Below are positions 26,601 to 36,900 of a stretch of 64,000 nucleotides of DNA, in pieces. Where the stretch lies: assembly GCF_015706575.1 (NCBI RefSeq), contig NW_024037069.1, positions 35,547,315-35,611,314 of the forward strand, written 5' to 3'. The position numbers and the translations under genes were made by a program. The notes beneath the pieces are model-generated. The model was given only the letters and a program-made list of their open reading frames with translations, was not told where the DNA came from and searched no databases. The DNA comes from Patiria miniata. Taxonomy: Eukaryota; Echinodermata; Asteroidea; Valvatida; Asterinidae. Every line of letters begins with the position of its first letter. Within the stretch, counting starts at the first letter, position 1.

Positions 26601-26662
26601 ACGTTGTAGGCGTCATTATTGCCGTTGCATTTCTTGTCATCAGTATTGCCATAGCAGGGTAA
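11263..26662 (+). CDS. Ferric-chelate reductase 1-like protein (DOMON + cytochrome b561), 13 coding exons, 461 aa
   Basis: The coding sequence starts at 11288. Exons are 11263-11368 (5' UTR and signal peptide), 14987-15172, 15882-15977, 17289-17457, 18061-18174, 19386-19501, 20288-20380, 21162-21265, 21668-21726, 22129-22281, 22577-22659, 24684-24719 and 26567-26662; all phases agree. Residues 1-27 are a signal peptide (MNTRPSFLALVLPM...GQA). Residues 28-210 form a DOMON domain with paired cysteines. Residues 214-390 form cytochrome b561 with conserved heme histidines at 215 (PKAH), 256 (IHR), 292 (VAH) and 328 (NWAHW), within five membrane helices. Residues 432-461 form a sixth, C-terminal helix. 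The family moves electrons across membranes to reduce ferric iron. Vertebrate FRRS1 also has an N-terminal Reeler domain; here the signal peptide joins DOMON directly, so it is a shorter SDR2/FRRS1-type paralogue. The 12-codon exon 24684-24719 is phase-neutral and could be skipped. Confidence 0.9.
11583..11645 (+). repeat. Poly-C homopolymer, 63 bases
   Basis: An uninterrupted run of cytosines. Its length may be an assembly artefact or a real poly(dC) tract able to form i-motif or G-quadruplex structures. Confidence 0.9.
12265..12445 (+). repeat. GACTTGTGAT/ATCACAAGTC satellite, degenerate copy 1
   Basis: Several CATCACAAGTC and GACTTGTGAT words occur in both orientations within 180 bases. 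The same short motif makes longer arrays at 20920-21105 and 34565-35030. Confidence 0.6.
13506..13745. mobile_element. Truncated and diverged TTAA MITE, copy 4
   Basis: It matches the left half of the 440-960 element (ACATTTGTAAACATC, ACTACCAAATT, GGCACCTGG...) and stops just after the palindrome. The palindrome has diverged to GTTGGTCGGCTGACCAAC, with changes on both arms that keep it paired. Confidence 0.65.
16160..16245 (+). repeat. AATTTCAAATCTC tandem repeat
   Basis: Thirteen-base units CAATTTCAAATCT are repeated about three times, preceded by a self-complementary AAATTTGAATTTGAAATTT stretch. It lies in an intron of the FRRS1-like gene. Confidence 0.7.
16385..16640. mobile_element. Short TIR/hairpin element related to the 27.2-kb and 33.5-kb elements
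   Basis: It shares the words GTGCCCAAGGGCACACTTTTT, ATCCACTGAGCTAAAAGTT and AACAAAATGCAAATTATCC with elements at 27190-27585 and about 33472-33766. It begins with a small perfect hairpin (AAAAAGTGTGCCC / GGGCACACTTTTT). Confidence 0.5.
17501..17700 (+). repeat. ACATTGTAYT 10-bp array, copy 1, with conserved flank
   Basis: About eleven units of ACATTGTAYT are arranged with exact 10-base period. The array is preceded by TTAACCAATTAGCAC and followed by TGTATTTACTCC..GTGAAT, then GAGTGCTGGGG. Copies with the same flanks lie at 24055-24165 and 44750-44945, so the array is part of a dispersed element. Confidence 0.8.
18590..19110. mobile_element. TTAA-flanked MITE, copy 3
   Basis: Full-length copy in the same orientation as copy 2, bounded by TTAA, with the perfect 34-bp palindrome at 18915-18948. 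It lies in the intron between the exons at 18061-18174 and 19386-19501 of the FRRS1-like gene. Confidence 0.85.
19550..19815 (+). repeat. SINE-like retroposon, copy 1
   Basis: It starts with a tRNA-like head (GTTTGAACCCTGCC as B box), followed by CTTGGGCAAGACACTTCACT, CTCTCCACCCAGGAGT, GGGTACCTGTGAGGGTAGAG and the tail GTGAAGTGCTTTGAGA...GCGCTATAAGCATTA. A second copy is at 32917-33195. This architecture is common in aquatic animal SINEs. Confidence 0.75.
20531..20840 (-). repeat. tRNA-like segment between two 60-bp direct repeats
   Basis: Direct repeats at 20531-20591 and 20775-20840 (CATAAGATGG...GATGTAAATCA...GCCCTTCACC) flank a minus-strand tRNA-like segment at about 20645-20730. It has an A box (TAGCTCGGTGGTCGAG), an anticodon-arm-like TCTGC...GCAGG and a B box (GGGTTTGAGTCCC). 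The acceptor stem is not convincing and the anticodon loop is one base too long, so I do not call a tRNA gene. Confidence 0.6.
20920..21105 (+). repeat. GACTTGTGATT satellite, copy 2
   Basis: About fourteen tandem units of GACTTGTGATT with a 10-11 base period lie just upstream of the exon at 21162-21265. The same word makes the arrays at 12265-12445 and, inverted, 34565-35030. Confidence 0.85.
23436..23599. mobile_element. Long hairpin (palindromic MITE), 164 bp
   Basis: Two arms of about 76 bases are inverted copies around a spacer of roughly 10 bases (GAGCCGGAGGC). The left arm starts GGGAATAAATGTGTGCTC and the right arm ends with its inverse. The inner GGGTGCTGATAATTACCC and its partner are perfect. 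The transcript would fold into a strong stem. Confidence 0.85.
24055..24165 (+). repeat. ACATTGTAYT array, copy 2
   Basis: Five to six 10-base ACATTGTATT units are followed by TGTATTTAAGCCCTGATGAA and CATAGAGTGCT, matching the flank of the 17.5-kb copy. Confidence 0.75.
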
Positions 26663-29600
26663 ATTGTCAAGTGGAAGACCACAACATGAAAAATGAAATT
26701 CTGAAGACTGATTCTTACTTAGAAAATTGGACATCATGAAAGATTCTCAAGTGAAATTTGCCAAAAGTAAAATGCAATTTTGAAGTTGTGGTTGATTGGT
26801 CAAAAAAGCGTGTTGAACCTTTGCAAATTTGACTTGGGAATACTTAAGTGGCTTGCATTTTTATATTTTGTAAGCACCCTTACAGATGTAACCAAACAAG
26901 ATTCTTATTCTTACAAAATCAAACAACCATCAGTTTCTAAAGATTGTCAACATGTTAAATCTGTGCATACAATGTTTTAATTGGGGTATATGATTTATCA
27001 ACTGGCTGAACTCATTGTTTTATCCCCTTTCAACCCCAGCCCTTTCTTACATTGTGGGGAGTGTAATTACATTGTTTATGTATATTGTGGGATGTTTTTG
27101 TTTTGTTTTGTTTGAGCCATTAATGAGGTATTACCATGCTCGCATGCCGGTCGTTCATGTGCACTTAATGCTTCTTCACCTCACAGGGTTTAAAGGCATA
27201 TAAGATCATTATTCATTTATCCCAAAAGTAACCTGCCAAATTATTATCAAAAAGCTTACTTGGATTAAAGATCGTACTAGTACTAAACACCACGTGAAAT
27301 TATTCCGTCTGACTAGCTGTCATTTCGAAGAAATCAAGAAATGTAGGTGATTTCCAGCAATCAGCCAATTGACTGATTTTGGGAAATGTAGAGTGCTATG
27401 GATGAAATCGTGTTTCGTCATCAAAAGGTTGTGCATTGCTATTCACTGTTTTCTTGACAAGTGTGATATCCACTGAGCTGAAACTTCAGGTTACGTTTTG
27501 AACATTCTCCTGTGGATTTTGAGTGGTGTTATTGTTGGAAACGAACAAAATGCATGAAAAGCAAATGATCCTATTATGCCTTTAAATGAAGAACACATTA
27601 GACAACCGTGTGAGCGTGGCACTACCTCAGAAATAGTTATCATTAAACTCTGTTATCATTATGTTTTGAATTGTCTTGAATTTTAATTTAAATTCTTATA
27701 AGAGATGTAGTGATTCATTTGTACAGATAAACGGATCTCAGTTGTATATATTTAGAATTGGTTTGTCTCAAAGGGTGAAAAAATTAGTGATAATCTGAAC
27801 ATTTGCAAATTATGCAAATTTGATTTTTGCATGTCTGAAATGAGGGTTTTTGATTTGTAATAGTATGGTTTACATATTTGGATGGATGTTAATTTTTGCA
27901 ACATCTAGTTAGTTTTTTGTATGTACCGGTAATCTTGTTTGGTAACACTCCCCCCTCCAAAAAAAAAAATGAAAACACAAAAGTATGACAAGTTTTAGTT
28001 TGTTATGCACGTTTCACTTATTCCACGATGCACTAATGTTATGCTGAATAATAGAACCTGAGAGGACAGATATCTCTTTAGGGTATATTTCTCAGCTTAG
28101 AGATTTCTCAGCTTAGATACATATAAATATGGCTTCATCCAAATTACTTGGCTACTTCCAGTTATAACACATGCACCTGTGAAAGTATCCAAATACTTTT
28201 TTTTTTTCAATTTTATGAATGTGCATGACAACTGTAATTTCACCAATTTCTGAAACGTTAGTCTTTTTATCCTTTATGCAATTTGCAAACAGTACAACTA
28301 CTACAAGTTAACTTTATTAGCAGAGATTCTATATTTTTATACAATGTCTTAACTGGTGTTTTGCTGTAATTATTTGTATGGATTTCCTGGTGGAGAATGT
28401 ATAAGTACACAGGATTTGTTTATTGGGTATTGATTAGGTAATATTTAACTAGAAATCTGTATGTCAGCTTGTTCAGTGACCTAAGTTCTGGGACTGCTTT
28501 TGTCAGGGCCGTGTTTTGACGGCCCTTGACCTAGAGTATGTTTGTAATAGGGCAGTTCCAGCGTTGTGAAAGAAAGTGTAATGTCCGTGACAGAGCCAAT
28601 TAAGCATGATGTCTAATGAATGATTCAGAGAAATGATCCAAAACTCCTAGTCTGTAATCTCCTTGACCATTACTAGATGATGGATGTGTAAGATTTGAAG
28701 AATATATTTTCAGCTTTATTTACCGACTTCTTGCATGTGAAAGCTCTGGCACTGGAATTGCCCAATACTTGACTGGCATTTAATATTTAAGTAGATAGGT
28801 TGTTTTAAAAGGATTATTGTCAATTATTAGTTCATGCGATTGTGTTATTAGCTCGATTCGATTACTATTTTAGTGCCATTTTTTTTGGAAGACCAGGGCG
28901 GATTGGTCCAAAAGCAGCGTTTAGTTAATGTATGGCATAATGAGCACAAATTACGCTTTCCGGTCAGTAAATAAAGATCAGTGGTAAATATATGTACAAA
29001 AAAGTTTAATCACTCAAAATAGCACCCTTTTGTGTCCATGGTGTCTCAAGAAAACAGAATAGGTCACATGTAATAAATGTTTGAAATTTCAACACTTTTT
29101 CACTTGTATCCATTGGGTTTTCAAAAATGATTATTATCCTCACTATACAAGAGAGTTACCCTGGTACAATTGACTTGCCGGCTTACCCGTAGATCGGTTG
29201 TCAAACGTTGTGATTCACATTTGTAATATTGTGGTTCACCTATTGTCAGCCACAATTGACAGTGTTTCAAATGACGTGGTTCACTTTTTGAATGTCTTAA
29301 TTCTCTGTTCGTGACATTTGATACAATCACGGTGAAAACTTGCCCAGATGTGGATGTGAACAATTTGCATGTCAAATATTGATACAACGCGCGCTATATG
29401 TACGCGTAGACCTTTCATATATCGGCGGCCATTTTTGGAAGACCGGGGCGTAATGGGCATAAATCATTTCAACAGCTTTTGCTTGTATTGACCAGCACGG
29501 CTACAAAAAAAAAAAACTATTCCGTTTACAAAAATCGTTATAATACTCACTGTACAAGAAGTTATGCTTGCACAAATGACAGTAAATAGTCTCTACAATG

Positions 29601-30918
29601 AATGACATCACACATTGGTATCTTGTATAAATTGGTTTATTAATATTTCTATATCATTCGTTACTATTGTACACATTACACATTTCTTGAGGAAACTTAA
29701 ATCCAGTAAATGTGGGTTTGTATAAGCAGTGCAACGCCAGTGAAATTTTGCTAAATAGGGTGCCAGACTGATGCTCTTAACATTACTCAGTGTAGAAATT
29801 TGTTTTACACAAACGCGGACATTGTGACATTTTTTTGAGTCGTAATAATCATGTTTATACTACGAAGATTGATGGACAAAACATTTTTTAATTGTTTATA
29901 CTAGAGGTGATTAATTGCAGCATAAAGTTTCATCTTCACGCTGCTTAATTCTTATCTTGGTTTCTGGTGAAAATGTTTGAAATAAATAACATTTTCTTCT
30001 GTATGTTGCTTTCTGTTTGTACAAATTGGGTTCAAGTCCACCCTATCAATTTTATTTCTTTTTTTGCCCATTTCTATGAATATGTAAATTTGGGAATGGG
30101 GGAGTTACTGTTAAGCCCTCATATATATATATATATCTGAGGTAATAATCACTGATTGATTGATTAACAACTTTTATGAAACAAAGAATTTGATTGGATC
30201 CTTTTTCAGTTTGACGCACGTAACAAAAAAGATAAGCCAATCCACATACAGCTCTTATCCAGAAGCTTTAAAAAATCCATATCAAGATCAAATATCTTTT
30301 AGGATTCAATTTGCACATTTGGGGCATGACGACTAAATAAAGAGAAACGAAACATGCCATAGGCTGGAAAGTATAATCAAAGAAATACCTTTGACATTTT
30401 GGTTAGGTTGGCCAAGCGGTACATTCCATGCACACCTGAAATTGATATTTCTTTGGAAAAAGACGAAAATTTTTGAAATTGCTGGGTCATCGATGACTGA
30501 CTGCAGGGATGCAAACGTTCTTCAATCTACATGTAGCATTATCTGGGTAGAAATATTAGTGGTTTTCTGTAGTTTTGTGTTGTGATGAACAGTAAAGTTT
30601 GACCTCACTACAATAAGCATACTAGGGTCCGTACAATATTGTGCTGTGGATTTCATTATAGGCAGTGCTTGTATACTTGTGCATACATTTGGGGCTAATG
30701 GAGACATTGGTTGAAGCCAAATGTTTGTTAAAGCAGCGTTCTACTGTCCTGATCTTTTGTCATGATTAATATATTGTATTCTCTATCCGTTGAAATTGCG
30801 TTTACCGGTTACTGTTTCCTGAAAATTGTCTTGAGAACAGAAAATCACAAGATGGCGCATGAAAGGAAAATCCTGCATAGACAGGCCAGGTGGGGTGGCC
30901 ATGGCGTTATCCCCCTCA
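26663..30918. other. Intergenic region between convergent FRRS1-like and ORP9 genes
   Basis: It should hold the 3' UTRs of both genes. A TTAA-bounded element lies at 27190-27585. Two GGAAGACCRGGGCG words (about 28886 and 29435) mark a diverged direct repeat. AATAAA occurs at several places, for example 30336-30341, but none can be assigned with confidence. No coding exon is seen. Confidence 0.5.
27190..27585. mobile_element. TTAA-bounded MITE, second family (396 bp)
   Basis: The left end is TTAAAGGCATATAAGATCATT; the right end in reverse is TTAAAGGCATAATAGGATCATT. The element contains ATCCACTGAGCTGAAACTT and GAAACGAACAAAATGCAT, shared with 16.4-16.64 kb and 33.47-33.77 kb. No coding potential is seen. 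Confidence 0.65.
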
Positions 30919-33900
30919 TCAGCTGAGGAAATCCATTAATTCCTGATTAGCCGACTTAGCCGGCATTTGGTTGATAGCTGGTCCGTCGCCCTGGACGCCC
31001 GGTATGTGAGAGTTCGTGATTGCAGCGTTGGTTGGCTGTGGGGCAGGTGGTTGTTGTTCTTCTTCTTCTTCTTTTTCTTGTTTTTGTTGTTGTTGCTGTT
31101 GTTGTTGTTGTTGTTTACGGGAAGCCTCCTCCTGAGCTGCCTTGATGCGTTTCTCGAGTGGATTGTCAAATATCCAGCATTCGCCATCTTCATGGAAGTA
31201 CTGCATCAAACAGAAGAAAGTTAGCTGCATCCTCTCTGAGTGATCCCTGACTGCCACTTCCCAGCTTTGCAATAGTGCTAATGTTAGTGGTATCCTAAGT
31301 TTGGACATGATCCCTGGCTTACCATTGGGTAAAAAAAACCTCCAAATATTTTGAGGACGTTTCTACATTCGTGTAACAAAAATGCCAAACTTGGCTAAAA
31401 ATGCAGCAGCATATAATTATAGACGGTAATGCTTCCCTCCTGCTGTTTACAAGTTCACAAATGGTAAAAATTTCCTTCCACTTCCCCTGGTATACTTTTA
31501 ACACACCGATGGGTCACGTGACCAATATTGACCCAAGTAACAGCCTGGCTAAGAATGCATGTTTCATAGGAGGGTTAACATGTCCCCTTCCTTCACTGAA
31601 TTAAATAGAAGTGAACCAGTGTTCAATTACGTAAACTAAACACAAATGTTGACCAGCAACCTGTTCACATAGGAACAATGACTGTTAGCCGTGTTTGAAT
31701 GTCTTGGCTATGGCTTGAAATCACACATACGTCTACAGAAGCGGATGCAGCCACTTCCCATAGACCTGTGTGTTATTTATAGCCATAGCCTTAGACTAGA
31801 GACCTGGCTTAATATCTGCATGTGAGGACAGGCAACAACCTCAATTTTTTGAAAGTGTATATTGTCATGCACTGTGATCAAACTAAGGGTTTGGAGGCCC
31901 TGACCCGTGTACGACCTTTCACCTTTGACCTCACCTTTGTTTGCCATTTTTCTCCCGTCTCTTTCCTGTCCTTGGCTTCTTGTCGCTGTCTCTGCTCGAG
32001 GAAGTGTTTGCATTCCGTGGCCTTGTCAATGTTCTTGGTCTTGAGGTAGTGAGTTACGCCTTTCCACAATCTGAAATTTGAAAATAATAATGGGAGTCAA
32101 GTCCGTGCTGTTATACTTTCCACACCTTGGGTTTCTGTCCCTGCGTGCTTCCATGGGTTTTTCCCTGGAAATTGCAGAGTTTTCATTCCACTTCTTGAAC
32201 TGAACGACCCTTTGTCGTCTTCTTTCTGGCTTAGACTGGTTCCTGCTCTGGAACCATTCTAGCGACTGCCATGTTGACTGGTTGACAAATGAGTTTCTAC
32301 GCTAGATGGAGCAAGAACCAAACAAATGTGTTCGAAAACATAAAAGCCCAGATGTCTATGCAATAATAAATAATGATATCGTATAGTCATCTGGGTATTT
32401 TTCCAAAACTTTTCAATACACTGATTTATTTTTACTACTATGAAGCCTGATATATATAATAATTAAAATTACATAACAGTCGAATCTCGTTAGTACAAAC
32501 TCTGTTAATACAAAATTCTGGTTATAACAAACATAAAGTCTAAGTCCCGACTGTGCATTTATGTGCACAATGAATGGGACTGATGTTCCTCTTAATACAA
32601 AATTCTGATATAACAAACAATTTGGCTAGGTCTGAACGAGTTTGTATTAACGAGACTCAACTGTATATGGACCGACTATAGAAGTAAAAAAAATGCTATA
32701 AAAGGTAAACTTTTAACTCCATTATGTTTGCTCATAAAATGTTCTGTGCCTAGCAGTTCCATCAGGGCATGCTTACTTTTTAGATTCATACTCTCCTTGT
32801 TTCTCAGTGGGCATGATCCTCTTCTTGTCGGCTTTCATTGTTGTGGTGTCTGCGAAAACCTCCGTTTGCTAAACAAGAATAGAACAAAACGAAACACATT
32901 GAGCCATATTGCAATGTGCATGTCCAATGGTAATACGGTGTTCGACTCGTGTTGTAATTTGGGGTTCGAACGCTGATGGGGAACATGGTTCTTGTGTTCT
33001 TGGGCAAGGCACTTGACTACAATTGCCTCTCTCCACCCAGGAGTTTAAATGGGTACCTGTGAGGGTAGAGACCAGATTGCACTGATGTTGATCTGCTGCA
33101 GAAAAAAGGTCCTAGGCCCGACGAACAGGGGTAATAATTGTGAAGCGCTTTGAGACCTTTGGTATAATGTGTTATGTAAGTACCACATTATTGTATTAAG
33201 TCATTACGATGGAATCCTTTTAACTCCATTATGTTGTAAGATGTGGTCGCTGTAACATCAAAAGTACATCTCTAGAAGTTGAACAAATATCTGTGTACTT
33301 AGTTTATCAGAATATTTTGAAGGGCACACTGCCCCTGAAATAATGGTAACTGCTATGACTACAGTATTTTAGATGATTAGTAACTTCCAAAATATTTTTC
33401 TAAGAGTTGCTAATAGTATAACAGAAATGAAACGGTGCGTACCACATTGTGAATTATAAACACCACCTAACTTAAAGGTACAAAAGATCATTTGCTTTTT
33501 GTGCATTTTGTTCGTTTGAAGCAACAAATTTGCTCAAAATCTTAAGAAAGGTGCATAACAACTAATCTGTGTAATTTCCGCTCGGTAGATACTATACACT
33601 TTGAGAAAACAAAAAAATGTGTGCAAAATTTTTGGGGTCTCGTAACTGGATTCCATTGTTATGGTGTGTAAAAGAATTATGCCCGTGGGCACACTTTTTA
33701 AAACCACCTTAAATGATTGTTGCCCTCCGAACAATACCATTTCAGGCAGAATGATTCGGTAGGTCCCTTTCAAGGTAATTAGCAATGTTCTTACGTGCAT
33801 TTTTTGAGTTATATTACTTACCCCATTAGCATACTTGGCCATCAAGACACCGTTCCATTCTCCTGTTATGGTCATGAATGGCTTACGATCCGACACATGC

Positions 33901-36900
33901 CTGCAATGACCAAGAAAACATCACATATCATTCCCTGTCAACTTAAATAGAGGGAACACCGACTCGCTCAGATTTAGCTGAAAGAATATTCATCAATGAA
34001 ACCACAACGGGAAACCGACTGGGTCAACGTTGAGTCAATATCTGGCTGAACAAAGACATTTACAAGAACAGGATTAGAACCTGCGACATCAGGACCTCAA
34101 CACTGGTGCTCTACCAACTGAACTTTGCAGCTCTATGTTGGCAGTTCCCAAATCGTCAATGCCTCATTTAGTAGAGCATCATACAAAACGCGAAATTATT
34201 AACATGCTTATAGTCTCTTTTTTTGTGGATGAGGGGGTGAATGTGGGGTAGGGTGGGGTAGGATGGGGTGGGGTGGGGTAGGGTAGGCAGGGGGAGGGTT
34301 AAAAAGTTTAAACTCACGTAATCTCTGCTGTGACGCGGTTACGTTTGCCTCCATAGAAGGGCTTGGTGAGGAAGGTGACGGTGCCAGTAAATCCTGTCTT
34401 CGCACAGCTGATGATACACTTGCCTCCCATCTCAAACCAAGGGATAGTCAGGATGGATCGGCCGTAGCCATTAGGGAAGGTCATGATGTACTCCTCGTCA
34501 TGTTTGAGGTCAGAGACACAGGCTGAAGGGGAGGATGGAGAAGTCGTCTTTACATCATCACTGATTATCACAAGTCATTGCAAGTTATTCATAGAGTATC
34601 ACAAGTCATTGCAAGTCCTCATACAATCTTTACGAGTCAAAATTCATTACAAGTCAATCACAAATCAATCACAAGTCATCACAAGTCAAGCACAAGTCAT
34701 CACAAGTCAAGCACAAGTCATTCACAAATCAATCACAAGTCATCACAAGTCAAGCACAAGTTATTGGAAGTAATCCAAGTCATGAGAAATCCTCTCACAG
34801 ATCATCACAAATCATCACAAATCCTCCCAAGTCTTCCAAGGCATCAAAAGTGACATAAGTCTTCACACAATCATCACAAGTCCTCATTAACCATCATAAG
34901 TCCATCACAAGCCATTACAAGTCAGTCTCAAGTCATCACAAGTCAATCACAAATCCTCACAAGTCATTACAAGTCATTACAAGCCATTACAAGTCCATCA
35001 CAAGCCATCTAGTCTAAAGTCAAGTCACAAGCTTTTCAAAATGACCAAGACAGAATTCCATTGCCATTATTACCCCCGTTTCTTTCGATCTTACTTTATG
35101 ATTGAACTTGTGACTGCCTTGACCACAACCCCGTGACAATAGCAAATTTAATGTTTCAAACGGCAAATTTCTTCTACATTCAGTGAAAAATGTTCACTTA
35201 CAACTGTCAGTTCATTGAAGGTACCTACCTTGTCCAACGTTCTCGACACCTATCGACAGACCAAGAAACTTGGACTTGGTCCATATATGGGCATTGATGG
35301 ACATCTGTTTGTTAACGTGTTCTGCGTAGAATGCTGAAACTGAACCAAAACCAAAGAATTTTTTTTAAAAACAATGATAAATTCAAAGTGTCACATAAAC
35401 ATGGCCTACTCTCACAAGTTACCAATTTTGACTGTCCTCTCTCTGTCGGTCTGTCTTTCTGACTGACTCCCAGACTGACTGACTGAGTCAATGACTGACT
35501 TGAGTCACTGGTTATATTAAATATCCTCAACTTGCGACTATTGGTTTGGCTTCCGTCAGTAATTTAGATCATTTTGAAGTATTTTTAAGCACAGCTTGTT
35601 GGTCATTCAAAACTTTTAGAATCAAATGAGAATATGTCAGCCTGGTCTTGAGATGCTGGGTGGGACTTGGACATCTACTTACTTGGAGGATGATGGGATA
35701 CCTGTTCAGCTATAAATGTGACTTGGTCTTTGGTTGCCCAGGGAACCGGCCCTTCCGTCACTTGTTCCTGCATTAACAAAATCAAACCAGAAAGCTCTGC
35801 TCATATGCCTAATCAACAAAACAAAAGCATTGTCATGCTGTGATAAGGTTTTTTGTCTAAGCAAATGATATGTTTTTATTGCATCCACAAAGATATTACA
35901 TCATCCCTACAAACAGACAAATAGATGGACACAAACCCACATGAATGAAGATGTCGCAATGACATTGAAAGCTACGTCACTGCAATATTTTTCATTCCAA
36001 AAAGGTACATGTATCTAAATATTTCTTACACAATCACCTCTTTGACATCAATCGGGGGTGATATTAGGGGAAAATTAAATATCCACGAAATAAGCGGCAC
36101 AGGGTTTTGAGGGCCCTAGAGCACCGTAGCATCTATGGTAATACGTTTGTATAAATTTGCATAAAGGCACCCTTAATATACCAATTTCTTTTGTTCTACA
36201 TAACTTTAATCAACTTTAAGAACAAATTGCCAAAACGTCACGAACTCTCGATTTTCAAATGGGATTCTTTACAATTCCTGCAACACTGTTAAAAAAATGC
36301 TGAAGTTGGGAAAAATTGTGACAAAAATTCCTGAAATCAGGAAAAATCCTGAAAATTGTGACAAAAATTCCTGAAATCAGGAAAAATCCTGACACATTTC
36401 ACCGCGGAATAAATTTCCATTCCTAAATCCCACCAGCAACACATTGTCTCTCCAAAGATGGAATTGTAAGGTTTCTTACATCAGTTACAACAACAGAAAG
36501 ACAGACAGACACAAAGACAGAAAGACACCCTGACAGACAGACAGACACCCACCTCATTGACATCAATCTATTCATTCTCCATTCCTAGATCCCACCAGCA
36601 TTGAATTGTCTCTCCAAGGATGGGAGCGCAAGGTAAAACCAGTCACAAAGATAGACAGATAGACAGTAAGATAAAAAGACAGACAGACAGACACCCACGT
36701 CATTGACATCAATCTATTCATTCTCCATTCCTCGATCCCACCAGCATTGAATTGTCTCTCCCAGGATGGGAGCGTGAGGTAAAACCAGTCACAAAGATAG
36801 ACAGATAGACAGTAAGATAAAAAGACAGACAGACAGACACCCACCTCATTGACGTCAATCTTGCCATTCTGTGTTCCTAGATCCCACCAGCATCGCATGG

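Noticed and set aside
30967..31224. Plus-strand frame opposite the last ORP9 exon
   Set aside because: It is the antisense shadow of the poly-Q/poly-E coding sequence.
34565..35030. Regular short repeats resembling a CRISPR array
   Set aside because: Units are 10 bases with no unique spacers, and the context is a eukaryotic intron.
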